A DNA stretch of 64,000 nt from Paracoccaceae bacterium (GTDB lineage Bacteria; Pseudomonadota; Alphaproteobacteria; Rhodobacterales; Rhodobacteraceae), in the NCBI GenBank assembly GCA_024742705.1, contig JANSXZ010000005.1, positions 149,376-213,375 on the forward strand. Reading direction: 5' to 3'. Numbering within the stretch: position 1 is the stretch's first letter; each line of letters starts with the position of its first letter. Under the pieces are notes generated by a model, which worked only from the letters and a program-made list of their open reading frames with translations, was not told where the DNA came from and searched no databases. Positions 19,720 to 27,609 of this stretch are shown here, piece by piece. Both the position numbers and the translations under genes were made by a program.

Positions 19720-20628
19720 TCAGTTGATCGGCGACAGGATCTTGGTCAGATCGAACAGCCGGTGCCCGATGTACAAAAGCGCCATCAGCGTGGTCATCAT
19801 GATCGCACTGACCGCCATCGCCAGCGGGAAATCCAGCGCCGCGATCGCCTGCGTGGCGATCAGCCCCGCGTTCACCGCCCCGGCACCGCCAAGGATGTTT
19901 GGCAACAGCGCCACGCCCAGACCGTTGACAAAGATGAAGGTGCAGCCCGCGAAGATGCCCGGCGCGGCCAGCGGCAGGATCACATCCAAGAACCGGCGCA
20001 CAGGTCCGGCACCCAGATCGTCGCAGACTTCAAAGATGTACTTCGGCACCGCTTCCATGGCCAGAAAGCCCGAAAAGATGATGAAAGGCAGAAACGACAT
20101 CACCTCACCGATGATCACCCCGGTGTGGGTGTAAAGCAGCGCCGTGATCGGCTCGTCTATCAGGCCGAGGTTCTGCAACGTGGTGTTGACCAGCCCGTTG
20201 CGCTGCAACACCGGGCGCAGCGCGAACACCCGGATGATCTCGGACACCATGAACGGCAGGATGAACAGCAACACAACCCGATGCTGCGCCACCTGCGGCA
20301 CCGACTTGCGCAGAAACACCGCGATCGGGAAACCCAGCACGAAACACACGATCACGGCGATGCCGGAATAGTACATCGACGACAGGAAATTCTCGAGCCG
20401 TGCGGAAAAGAAGAAGTTCTCGTAGGAAAACAGGGTAAACCCCGGCTCCATCCAGAACATCGTGCGTTCGAACACGCTGAACACGAAGGTCAGCGCCATC
20501 GGCAACGCGAAGAACAACAGCATGAAGGCCAGCGGCAGGGCGAAGACCCAGCGCGCCAGCTTTTCGCGCATCGGCTCGCGCAGCGGCGCGGCCACGGGGG
20601 CCACGCCTTCGATGTTCCGGACGGTCAT
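19720..20628 (-). CDS. ABC permease (PotB-like)
   Basis: 302-residue permease with an N-terminal cytoplasmic segment, then about six helices from WVFALPLAFMLLFF onward. The coupling loop reads EVCDDLGAGPVRRFLDVILP. Start at 20628 is 13 bases after the binding-protein stop; a longer frame to 20682 overlaps that gene. Pairs with the PotC-like subunit encoded next. Confidence 0.92.
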   Translation of the reverse strand: MTVRNIEGVAPVAAPLREPMREKLARWVFALPLAFMLLFFALPMALTFVFSVFERTMFWMEPGFTLFSYENFFFSARLENFLSSMYYSGIAVIVCFVLGFPIAVFLRKSVPQVAQHRVVLLFILPFMVSEIIRVFALRPVLQRNGLVNTTLQNLGLIDEPITALLYTHTGVIIGEVMSFLPFIIFSGFLAMEAVPKYIFEVCDDLGAGPVRRFLDVILPLAAPGIFAGCTFIFVNGLGVALLPNILGGAGAVNAGLIATQAIAALDFPLAMAVSAIMMTTLMALLYIGHRLFDLTKILSPIN

Positions 20629-20635
20629 CGCCCCA

Positions 20636-20650
20636 GCGGCCTCAGGCCGC
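20636..20650 (-). other. Stop-codon hairpin between binding protein and permease
   Basis: Perfect six-base stem (GCGGCC and GGCCGC) whose three-base loop is the TGA stop of the binding-protein gene. Hairpins at such junctions often stabilise the mRNA of the highly made binding protein relative to the permeases. Seen in sequence; role inferred. Confidence 0.35.
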
Positions 20651-21805
20651 CTGCACCCGCGCCCACCAATCCTGATAGGCACGAATGTTGGTCGGGAACA
20701 CGTTCTGCCAGCTGTTGCCCGGCACCACGATCCGCTCTTGCTTGCGCGCCAGACGCTCGGCGGTGATGGCCTTGGTATCGGCGTCGAAATCGTCGGGATG
20801 GGCGTCGATGTATTCGTTCACGCCCACCATCTGCGGGGTGAACCCCAGACCCGCCAGCGTGCGCGCCCCGAACCAGGGCGACAGGTACACGTTGGCCAGC
20901 GCATAGAACGCGTCTTCCATGCCGCGCTCCTTGCCGCCACGGGTCAGCATGACAACGTTGTTCCACGCCTGATGGCCTTCCTTCATGGTTCCATAGCGGA
21001 TGTCGGCTCCATTCTTGCGGGCGGCGAAGATCTGGATCACCTCCCAGCACGACGACACCAGCACCTCCTCCGACGACAACAGGTCGGCACCGTTCTGCAC
21101 CCCGTCCCAGAACGTGCGGAAATGGCCTTTCTTCTTCAGGTCGATCAGAAACTGGCAAACGCCGCGCACTTCGGCCTCGGACATGTCCGACGGGTTCTCG
21201 ATATCCTGCTTGCCCGACTGCTTGAGATAGATCGCCGTGTTCGTCAGGGTCGGGCCAAAGTCGTTCTGCATTGCCGCGCGCCCGCGGAACTGGCTGTCGA
21301 ACAGCGCCTCCCACGAGGAAAGCTCCTCGCCGATCACGCCGTGGTTGAAGGCCAGGCTGTCTGCATTCGAAATATAGGGGATCGCCACCAGATCGCCATT
21401 GTAGCGGATGGTGTCCGCGGCCGCGCCACCGTCCTGATAATCGGCAACCATGTTCGAGAAATTCGCGATCCGCGATGCGTCCAGCGGCACGATGGCACCC
21501 TGCGACGCCAGTGCGTCCTCCATGCCACCGCCATTGTCGGTCATCGCATCATAGAGGCTGTTGCCATCCCCCACGACCATCTTCTGAATCGATTCGTCGG
21601 CCCGCGCCGACTTGGCGATGGGCGCGATCGAAACACCGGCCTGCGCTTCCATCGCGCTCCAGTCATTGCCACCCACCTTGGCAATGCCCGGCGCCCAGAG
21701 CTTCAGCGCCTCGGCCGCCATCGCGCCGCGCGGCAGACCCGCCACCGCGGCGGCAGACCCCATCAGAGCCAGAAGCTGGCGACGATTGAATTCCGTTTGG
21801 TTCAT
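20642..21805 (-). CDS. Periplasmic binding protein (PotD/spermidine family), Tat-like signal
   Basis: 387-residue extracellular solute-binding protein of the spermidine/putrescine-type importers. The N-terminus NRRQLLALMGSAAAVAGLP has twin arginines followed by a hydrophobic stretch and AMAAE, suggesting Tat export. Conserved features include LYDAMTDNGGGMEDAL, YNGDLVAIPYISNADSLAFN and a C-terminal WARVQAA. Start at 21805 has GAGGAAG upstream; frames further upstream enter the regulatory region. First gene of the operon, with a GntR-type palindrome about 110 bases upstream. Ligand unknown; family members bind polyamines but also other amines and organic acids. Confidence 0.9.
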   Translation of the reverse strand: MNQTEFNRRQLLALMGSAAAVAGLPRGAMAAEALKLWAPGIAKVGGNDWSAMEAQAGVSIAPIAKSARADESIQKMVVGDGNSLYDAMTDNGGGMEDALASQGAIVPLDASRIANFSNMVADYQDGGAAADTIRYNGDLVAIPYISNADSLAFNHGVIGEELSSWEALFDSQFRGRAAMQNDFGPTLTNTAIYLKQSGKQDIENPSDMSEAEVRGVCQFLIDLKKKGHFRTFWDGVQNGADLLSSEEVLVSSCWEVIQIFAARKNGADIRYGTMKEGHQAWNNVVMLTRGGKERGMEDAFYALANVYLSPWFGARTLAGLGFTPQMVGVNEYIDAHPDDFDADTKAITAERLARKQERIVVPGNSWQNVFPTNIRAYQDWWARVQAA

Positions 21806-22264
21806 GATCTTCCTCACTGTTGCGGGCCGCGGCGTCTGCTGCGCCTTGCGGGTTTGCCAAGGGTCAGCGTGGCCCACGCAATCGCCGGTCCACGCTGATG
21901 GACAAGCTAGTTTTGTGTACGAAAAAGGGAAGAGAAATATTTGCCCTGAAACAATTCCACACCGGAAATCCATCAAGATCATCGCGTGAATACATATAAT
22001 TCATTGTTCTAAAATACTTATTTCAAAGGCTCAAAAATTTGGCGCGGATGCCGGATCTTCCTGGCCCTTGTTTTTACTCTTGAACTCGGGACAGGTTGTC
22101 GCAGATGATGTATCCAAAATAACGCTCGGCATCATCCGGCACCGGACAGGTCTTGCATGCGGCGGCATACCAGGCCAGATCGGCGGCCCGGCGCGTGCGG
22201 CGCAACCTTGCGGACCGGCGGGCAGGCAAAGAAACAGACAGAAAACAGACTGGGGAACATCGTC
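21806..22264. other. 459-base divergent intergenic region
   Basis: Separates the importer operon (minus) from the SDR-crotonase-matB operon (plus). I see no convincing gene. It holds a GntR-type palindrome (21912-21923), an AT-rich stretch at about 21960-22070 that is unusual for this window and suits divergent promoters, and GGGGAA shortly before the SDR ATG. Open frames reaching into it are not conserved-looking. Confidence 0.6.
21912..21923. promoter_or_regulatory. Putative GntR-family operator, importer side
   Basis: TTTGTGTACGAA, differing at two of twelve positions from the perfect palindrome TTTGTATACAAA upstream of the gntR gene (27472-27483). It lies between the divergent importer and SDR operons. 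The match in shape and locus suggests one regulator controls both; binding is not shown. Confidence 0.5.
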
Positions 22265-23044
22265 ATGGATCTGCAAATCAGCGGCCGGTCGGTCATCGTG
22301 ACCGGCGCCTCCAAGGGCATCGGCCTGGCCACCGCGCGGGCCTTCGCGGCCGAGGGCGCGCATGTAACGCTGGTGTCGCGCGACAGCGACGCGCTGGCGC
22401 GGGCGCAGGCCCTTCTGGAATCGGAAGGCGCGACGGGCACGTCGCTGTTCGCCGCCGACCTGGCCCAGGACGCGGGCCGCGAGGCGCTTTTCGCCGCACG
22501 CCCCGACATCGACATTCTGGTCAACAACGCCGGCGCGATTCAGCCCGGCCGGCTGTCGGACATGACAATGGCCGACTGGCGCGCCGGATGGGAACTGAAG
22601 GTTTTCGGCTATATCCACCTGTGTCAGCTTTACGCCCCGGCGATGACCGGGCGCGGCGCGGGCACCATCGTCAACATCATCGGCATGGGCGGACGCGCGG
22701 TGCGCGCCAACTACATCTGCGGCGCCGCCGGCAATGCCGCGCTCATCGGCTTCACCCAGGCTCTCGGCGCTGAAACCCCCGCCAGCAATGTGCGCGTCTT
22801 CGGCATCAATCCCTCGCCCACTCTGACCGACCGGATGACCACGATGTTCCGCAAGCGCGCCGCAGAGGAACTGGGCGACGCCGATCGCTGGTCCGAACTG
22901 ATCGATCCGGCGCGTTTTCCCTTCGGTCGGCCAAAGCACCCCGAAGAGGTCGCCGCGCTGGCCGTGATGCTGGCCTCGCCGCGTGTCACCTACCTGTCGG
23001 GTACAGTGGTCGATATGGACGGGGGCGGCCAATGGATGGCATGA
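22265..23044 (+). CDS. SDR-fold protein lacking catalytic Ser and Lys
   Basis: 259-residue short-chain dehydrogenase/reductase fold. The nucleotide-binding motif TGASKGIG (residues 13-20) and NNAG (87-90) are intact, so it should bind NAD(P). The catalytic region reads IIGMGGRAVRANYICGAAGN: Tyr150 is present, but the lysine four residues later is alanine (154), and no serine stands at the usual position near 139. Activity may be altered or lost. Start at 22265 has GGGGAA upstream; the longer frame from 22157 is not conserved. Its end overlaps the crotonase start. In the locus it would be the oxidoreductase of a beta-oxidation-like route. Confidence 0.88.
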   Translation: MDLQISGRSVIVTGASKGIGLATARAFAAEGAHVTLVSRDSDALARAQALLESEGATGTSLFAADLAQDAGREALFAARPDIDILVNNAGAIQPGRLSDMTMADWRAGWELKVFGYIHLCQLYAPAMTGRGAGTIVNIIGMGGRAVRANYICGAAGNAALIGFTQALGAETPASNVRVFGINPSPTLTDRMTTMFRKRAAEELGDADRWSELIDPARFPFGRPKHPEEVAALAVMLASPRVTYLSGTVVDMDGGGQWMA

Positions 23045-23832
23045 CACTGGCCGACGGGCGCATCGTGCTGGGCCGCGACGGCCCTGTCGGCAGGATCACC
23101 TTCAATCAGCCGGCGCGCATGAACGCCATGTCGCTGGCCATGTGGGACGGTCTGAAAACCGCGCTGCAGGGCTTTGCCGACGACACGGCGGTGCGCGTCG
23201 TCGTTCTTGACGGGGCCGGCGACAAGGCCTTCGTGTCGGGCGCCGACATATCCGAATTCGACAGGTTGCGCGCCACGCCCGAAGGTGTCGCCGATTACAA
23301 CGCCCGCTCTGAAGCGGCCGATCACGCGCTCTACAGTTTCCCCAAGCCGACCATTGCCCAGATAAAGGGGTTTTGCGTCGGCGGCGGCATGGGCATCGCG
23401 CTGGCCTGCGATCTGCGGATCTGTGCCGACGACGCCCGATTGGGCATCACCGCGGCGCGGTTGGGGCTTGGCTATGGTCTCGACGGTGTGCGCAAACTGG
23501 TGCAACTGGCCGGGCCGGCCGTCGCGGCCGATGTGCTTTATTCGGCGCGGCTGATGTCGGCCGGCGAGGCGCTTTCGAACGGTCTGGTGAACCGCGTCGT
23601 GGCACCCGCCGATCTGGCCCAGACCGTGGCCGAAACCGCCGCGCGTATCGCCGACAACGCGCCGCTCACCGTCGAGGCGGCCAAGGCCGCGATCCGCGCG
23701 GTGCAGCACCCCGAGACCGACGCGGCGGCCCGGATCGCCGCGCTGACCGATGCCTGTTTCGCCAGCGCCGACTACGCCGAAGGCCGCCGCGCCTTTGCCG
23801 AAAAACGCAAACCGGTGTTCGCGCGCAAATGA
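23032..23832 (+). CDS. Crotonase-family protein lacking both hydratase glutamates
   Basis: 266-residue enoyl-CoA hydratase/isomerase fold. Oxyanion-hole segments FVSGADISEF and GGGMGIALACD are kept, so it should bind acyl-CoA. The two glutamates of classical hydratase (E144 and E164, rat numbering) align with Gly121 and Ala141, so simple hydration is unlikely; crotonases with such changes include decarboxylases, hydrolases and isomerases. Start 23032 overlaps the SDR by 13 bases; ATG 23041 gives an ATGA-type overlap and is an equally good choice. Followed after 97 bases by matB. Confidence 0.9.
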   Translation: MDGMTLADGRIVLGRDGPVGRITFNQPARMNAMSLAMWDGLKTALQGFADDTAVRVVVLDGAGDKAFVSGADISEFDRLRATPEGVADYNARSEAADHALYSFPKPTIAQIKGFCVGGGMGIALACDLRICADDARLGITAARLGLGYGLDGVRKLVQLAGPAVAADVLYSARLMSAGEALSNGLVNRVVAPADLAQTVAETAARIADNAPLTVEAAKAAIRAVQHPETDAAARIAALTDACFASADYAEGRRAFAEKRKPVFARK

Positions 23833-23929
23833 ACCATCCCGACCCGAAGCCGGGCCCGGCCGAGGCGATGCCAAGCCGCCGCCGGGGCGGTATCTGCGAT
23901 CCGATCCCGACACCACGGAGGCCTGAGCC

Positions 23930-25450
23930 ATGACCAACCCGCTGCATGACGCGCTTCTGGCACCGCTTGGCGCCAGCGACACGCCGTTCCTGATCCGCCC
24001 CGATGGCAGCGCGATCGACGGGACGGCGTTTTACGGCATGGCCTGCCGGGCGGCGGGGGCGCTGGCCGAACGCGGCCTGGCGCCGGGCGACCGGCTTGCC
24101 GTGCAGGTCGAGAAATCTCCCGAGGCGCTGGCGCTCTATGCCGGATGCCTGATCGCCGGCGTGGTCTTCGTGCCGCTCAACACCGCCTATACCACGGATG
24201 AGATCGCCTATTTTCTTGCCGATGCCACGCCGGGCCTTGCCATATGCGATCCGCGCATGGCGGACCGCATCGCCGCCCTGGGCACGACCCCGGTTATGAC
24301 GCTGGATGCCGCCGGTCAGGGCAGCTTTGCCGATCTGGCCGCCGGCCTGCCCAACCGTATCGCACCGGCCCGCCGCACGGCGCAGGATATCGCGGCCCTG
24401 CTCTATACCTCGGGCACCACGGGCCGGTCCAAGGGCGCGATGCTGAGCCACGAGAACCTTCTGTCGAACGCCCGCGCGCTGTGCGACCTGTGGCGTATCG
24501 ACAGCGACGATGTGCTTTTGCATGCCCTGCCGATCTTTCATGCGCATGGCCTTTTCGTCGCCGTCAACACCACGCTTCTGGCCGGTGCACGGATGATCTT
24601 TCTGCCCGGTTTCACGGTCGATGCGGTGCTTCAGGCGATGCCGCGCGCGACCCTGATGATGGGTGTGCCCACGTTCTACACCCGGCTTCTCGACGCGCCG
24701 GGCTTTGGCGCGGATGTCTGCGCGGGGATGCGGCTGTTTGTTTCGGGCAGCGCGCCATTGCTGGCGGAAACGCATCAGAAGTTCCAGCAACGCACCGGCC
24801 ACCGCATCCTCGAACGCTACGGCATGACCGAAACCGGCATGAACACATCGAACCCCCACGACGGCGAGCGCCGCGCCGGCACCGTCGGCTTTGCCCTGCC
24901 GGGTGTCGAGATCGCGATCACCGATGCCGGCGGCGCACCGGTGCCGGCGGGCGAGATCGGCATGATCGAGGTGCGCGGCCCCAACGTGTTTCGCGGGTAT
25001 TGGAACATGCCCGACAAAACCGCCGAGGAACTGCGCCAGAACGGCTTCTTCATCACCGGGGATCTGGGCCGGCAAGACGCCGACGGATATCTGCACATCG
25101 TCGGGCGCAGCAAGGATCTGATCATCAGCGGGGGCTACAACGTCTACCCCAAAGAGGTGGAATCGGTGCTGAACGAAGCGTCCTTTGTGCGCGAGGCGGC
25201 GGTTTTCGGAGTGCCGCACCCCGATTTCGGGGAAGCAGTCGTGGCCACGCTGGTTGTGGAACCGGGCGTTCCAGTAGACCTGCCCGCGCTGCGGCACGAC
25301 ATGTCCGGCCGGCTGGCGCGCTACAAGCAGCCCAAGGAAATCCTGCTCACTCAGTCCTTGCCGCGCAACACGATGGGCAAGGTGCAAAAGAACCTGCTGC
25401 GCGACCGGCACCGCGATCTTTTCGCCGCTCCGGTTTCAGGCACCCCTTAG
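23930..25450 (+). CDS. matB: Malonyl-CoA synthetase (MatB-like)
   Basis: 506-residue acyl-adenylate-forming ligase that joins CoA to malonate or a close dicarboxylate, using ATP. The P-loop is LYTSGTTGRSKGAMLSH; VLLHALPIFHAHGLFVA, FYTRLL, ERYGMTETGMNTSNPHDG and the catalytic lysine segment LPRNTMGKVQKN closely match MatB of Rhodopseudomonas type rather than general fatty acyl ligases. Start at 23930 has GGAGG upstream. Stop overlaps the convergent amidase stop. A malonate or methylmalonate end product of the pathway encoded around it would fit; related dicarboxylates cannot be excluded. Confidence 0.87.
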   Translation: MTNPLHDALLAPLGASDTPFLIRPDGSAIDGTAFYGMACRAAGALAERGLAPGDRLAVQVEKSPEALALYAGCLIAGVVFVPLNTAYTTDEIAYFLADATPGLAICDPRMADRIAALGTTPVMTLDAAGQGSFADLAAGLPNRIAPARRTAQDIAALLYTSGTTGRSKGAMLSHENLLSNARALCDLWRIDSDDVLLHALPIFHAHGLFVAVNTTLLAGARMIFLPGFTVDAVLQAMPRATLMMGVPTFYTRLLDAPGFGADVCAGMRLFVSGSAPLLAETHQKFQQRTGHRILERYGMTETGMNTSNPHDGERRAGTVGFALPGVEIAITDAGGAPVPAGEIGMIEVRGPNVFRGYWNMPDKTAEELRQNGFFITGDLGRQDADGYLHIVGRSKDLIISGGYNVYPKEVESVLNEASFVREAAVFGVPHPDFGEAVVATLVVEPGVPVDLPALRHDMSGRLARYKQPKEILLTQSLPRNTMGKVQKNLLRDRHRDLFAAPVSGTP

Positions 25451-26727
25451 CCCCGGCGCACGCCGCCGCCAGCGCCGGCTGCCGCTTCGATGACGGCGCC
25501 CAGCGCCAGAAGCCCGCGTTCGCCCCAGGCGCGCCCGATCAGTTGCACCGAAGCCGGCAAAGGCCCCTGCCCCGGAACCGGCAGCGCCAGCGCCGGAAGC
25601 CCGGTGGCATTAGCCAGTGCGGTGAAATCGGCCTGGTCTTCGGGCGGTGGCTGATCCGCGCGCGGCGCCAGATGCGCCGTCGTCGGTGTCAGCAGCACAT
25701 CGACACGGCCGAAGGCACGGTCGATTTCGGCGCGCGCGCGGCGCAGTTCGTCCAGCGCCCGCACCATCTTGCCCGCGCCCAGCGACCGGCCATAGGCCAG
25801 CATCCCCGATACGCCCGCCGACAGCCCCCGATCGAACGCATCCGCCAGCGCCACCGCCGCCTCGCATTCGGTGATCACGAAGGCGGCGCGGCGCAGCGCG
25901 GCAGGCCGCCAGCCGGGGGTTTCCACCGTCGCCACCGTTACCCCCGCCTCGCCCAGCGCGGTGGCCGCGCGTTGCAGCGCCTGTGCCACTTCGGGCGCGC
26001 AGGGCGTGGCGCCGCCCGGCACCGCGATGCCCACGCGCAACGCCTCGGGCGGCGGCGCTTCGTCCCAGCCGGGCGGCGCCGGGCGGCTGTCGCTGTCGTC
26101 CGGGTCGGGGCCGGCCAGCACCGCCAGCAGCGGCCAGATGTCGGCGATACTGGCCGCGATCGGGCCTACCGTATCGAACGACGGCGCCAGCGGCAGGATC
26201 CCGCTGCGGCCGATCAGGCCCGCGGTCGGCTTCAGCCCTACAACCCCGCAGTACGAGGCCGGGATACGCACCGAACCCAGCGTGTCGGTGCCCAGCGCCG
26301 CGCGCAGCACGCCCGCGGCGACCGCGGCGGCCGATCCGCCCGAGCTGCCACCGGCGCTGTAACCGGGCGCCAGCGGGTTGTCGGTGCGCCCGAAATACGG
26401 GTTGTCGGTGGTGCCCCCCAACGCGGCCTCGTCCATCATCAGCCCGGCGGCCAGATCCGCGCCCGCCGCACGCAGCGCCGCGGTGACATGGGCGTCACGC
26501 GGCGCGCACAGCCCGCTGCGGTGGCCGATCCCGGCCGTCCAGGGCAATCTCGCCACCGCGATGTTGTCCTTCAGCCCGACAGACCAGCCGGCCAGCGGGC
26601 CATCGACCCGATCGCCGGCGATCAGAGCCGCGCGATCCGGGCTGGTAAACAGCCGCAGCCGCGCATCGGCGGCCCGCAACGGATCATCGGGGGTGGCCGC
26701 GTCGACATTGGCCTCGGGCCCGTTCAT
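25447..26727 (-). CDS. Amidase (amidase-signature family)
   Basis: 426-residue Ser-cisSer-Lys amidohydrolase. The lysine is in VGLKDNIAV, and the Gly/Ser-rich core GYSAGGSSGGSAAAVAAG holds both serines; the continuing LGTDTLGSVRIPASYCG is typical. Start at 26727 overlaps the gntR stop (ATGA), so it is made from the gntR transcript; a longer frame to 26811 lies inside gntR. In this locus it may release ammonia from a half-amide or a ureido acid produced by the deacetylase-fold enzyme. Substrate not known. Confidence 0.9.
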   Translation of the reverse strand: MNGPEANVDAATPDDPLRAADARLRLFTSPDRAALIAGDRVDGPLAGWSVGLKDNIAVARLPWTAGIGHRSGLCAPRDAHVTAALRAAGADLAAGLMMDEAALGGTTDNPYFGRTDNPLAPGYSAGGSSGGSAAAVAAGVLRAALGTDTLGSVRIPASYCGVVGLKPTAGLIGRSGILPLAPSFDTVGPIAASIADIWPLLAVLAGPDPDDSDSRPAPPGWDEAPPPEALRVGIAVPGGATPCAPEVAQALQRAATALGEAGVTVATVETPGWRPAALRRAAFVITECEAAVALADAFDRGLSAGVSGMLAYGRSLGAGKMVRALDELRRARAEIDRAFGRVDVLLTPTTAHLAPRADQPPPEDQADFTALANATGLPALALPVPGQGPLPASVQLIGRAWGERGLLALGAVIEAAAGAGGGVRRG

Positions 26728-27401
26728 TGCGCCGCCGCCGCGACCACATCGGCCTTGCGCGCCGCGCTCTGGGCCGCGCGGATATGGGTGCGCATCGCCG
26801 CTCCGGCCCATTCCGGCGCCCGCGCGGCAATCGCATCCGAGATCTCGCGATGATGCCCGGCGCTGCGGCGCAGTTCGGTTTCCGAGTATCTGCGATAGGT
26901 CCGCACGACCATGCCTACATCGAAGGCCATCGACATCAGCGCCGTCAGGCGTGGCGACCGCGCCGCTTCGACGATCTTGCGGTGGAAGGCCTCGTTGGCC
27001 TCCGAGATCGCCTGATAGGCCTCGGGGTTCCGGGGTGGGGTGTTGGCGGCGATCACGTCGCTGAGCCGGCGGATTTCGTCGATGTCCGCACGCGTGGCCA
27101 GCCGCGCGGCCCGTTCGGCGGCGTATCCTTCCAGCATCTGGCGCAGGTGGAACGCCTGTTCCATCTCGTCCTCGGGAAACCGCGCCACCTGCGTGGTATA
27201 GCCGCCCTGCCGGGTGATGAAGCCCTCCAGCGTCAGCCGCCGGATCGCTTCGCGAACCGGCGTCCGGCTGAGCCCCAGATCCCCCGAAAGCCGCTCTTCG
27301 GTCAGCCTTTCGCCTTCCGCCAGGACACCGCTGACGATATCCGACCGGATGCGGCGATAGGCCAGTTCGGCGGCGGCGAGTTTCGGACTGTCCGAAGCCA
27401 T
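26724..27401 (-). CDS. GntR-family regulator (FCD type)
   Basis: 225-residue transcription factor. N-terminal winged helix-turn-helix with GERLTEERLSGDLGLSRTP and VREAIRRLTLEGFI; the C-terminal all-helical FCD effector domain (about residues 80-215) has the expected metal/ligand residues in EANEAFHRKIVEAA and GHHREISDAI. A perfect 12-base palindrome lies 70 bases upstream of its ATG, pointing to autoregulation. Coupled to the amidase gene. FCD regulators usually sense organic acids, matching a catabolic role. Confidence 0.92.
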   Translation of the reverse strand: MASDSPKLAAAELAYRRIRSDIVSGVLAEGERLTEERLSGDLGLSRTPVREAIRRLTLEGFITRQGGYTTQVARFPEDEMEQAFHLRQMLEGYAAERAARLATRADIDEIRRLSDVIAANTPPRNPEAYQAISEANEAFHRKIVEAARSPRLTALMSMAFDVGMVVRTYRRYSETELRRSAGHHREISDAIAARAPEWAGAAMRTHIRAAQSAARKADVVAAAAQ

Positions 27402-27471
27402 CTTGTTCTTTCCCGTGCAGGTCCGGCGCGGATCGGGGGTGGCCGGCTGGTTTTCAATGACAGGTTATGAA

Positions 27472-27483
27472 TTTGTATACAAA
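27472..27483. promoter_or_regulatory. Putative GntR operator, regulator side
   Basis: Perfect palindrome TTTGTATACAAA in the 208-base gap between gntR (minus) and the membrane hydrolase gene (plus). Resembles the two-half-site operators of FCD-type GntR regulators. A near copy sits upstream of the importer operon. Binding not shown. Confidence 0.6.
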
Positions 27484-27609
27484 ACATGGGGTGCGCGACA
27501 GGGATTTCCACCCGGAAGGCGCCGCGCGCAGCCGGTTGGACGCATGATCGCCCTTTCCCTGGCCACCGCGCGCCTTACCCTTGCACCATTCCAGACCGGA
27601 GCCGCCCCC

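Noticed and set aside
23032..23832. Standard enoyl-CoA hydratase
   Set aside because: Both catalytic glutamates are replaced.
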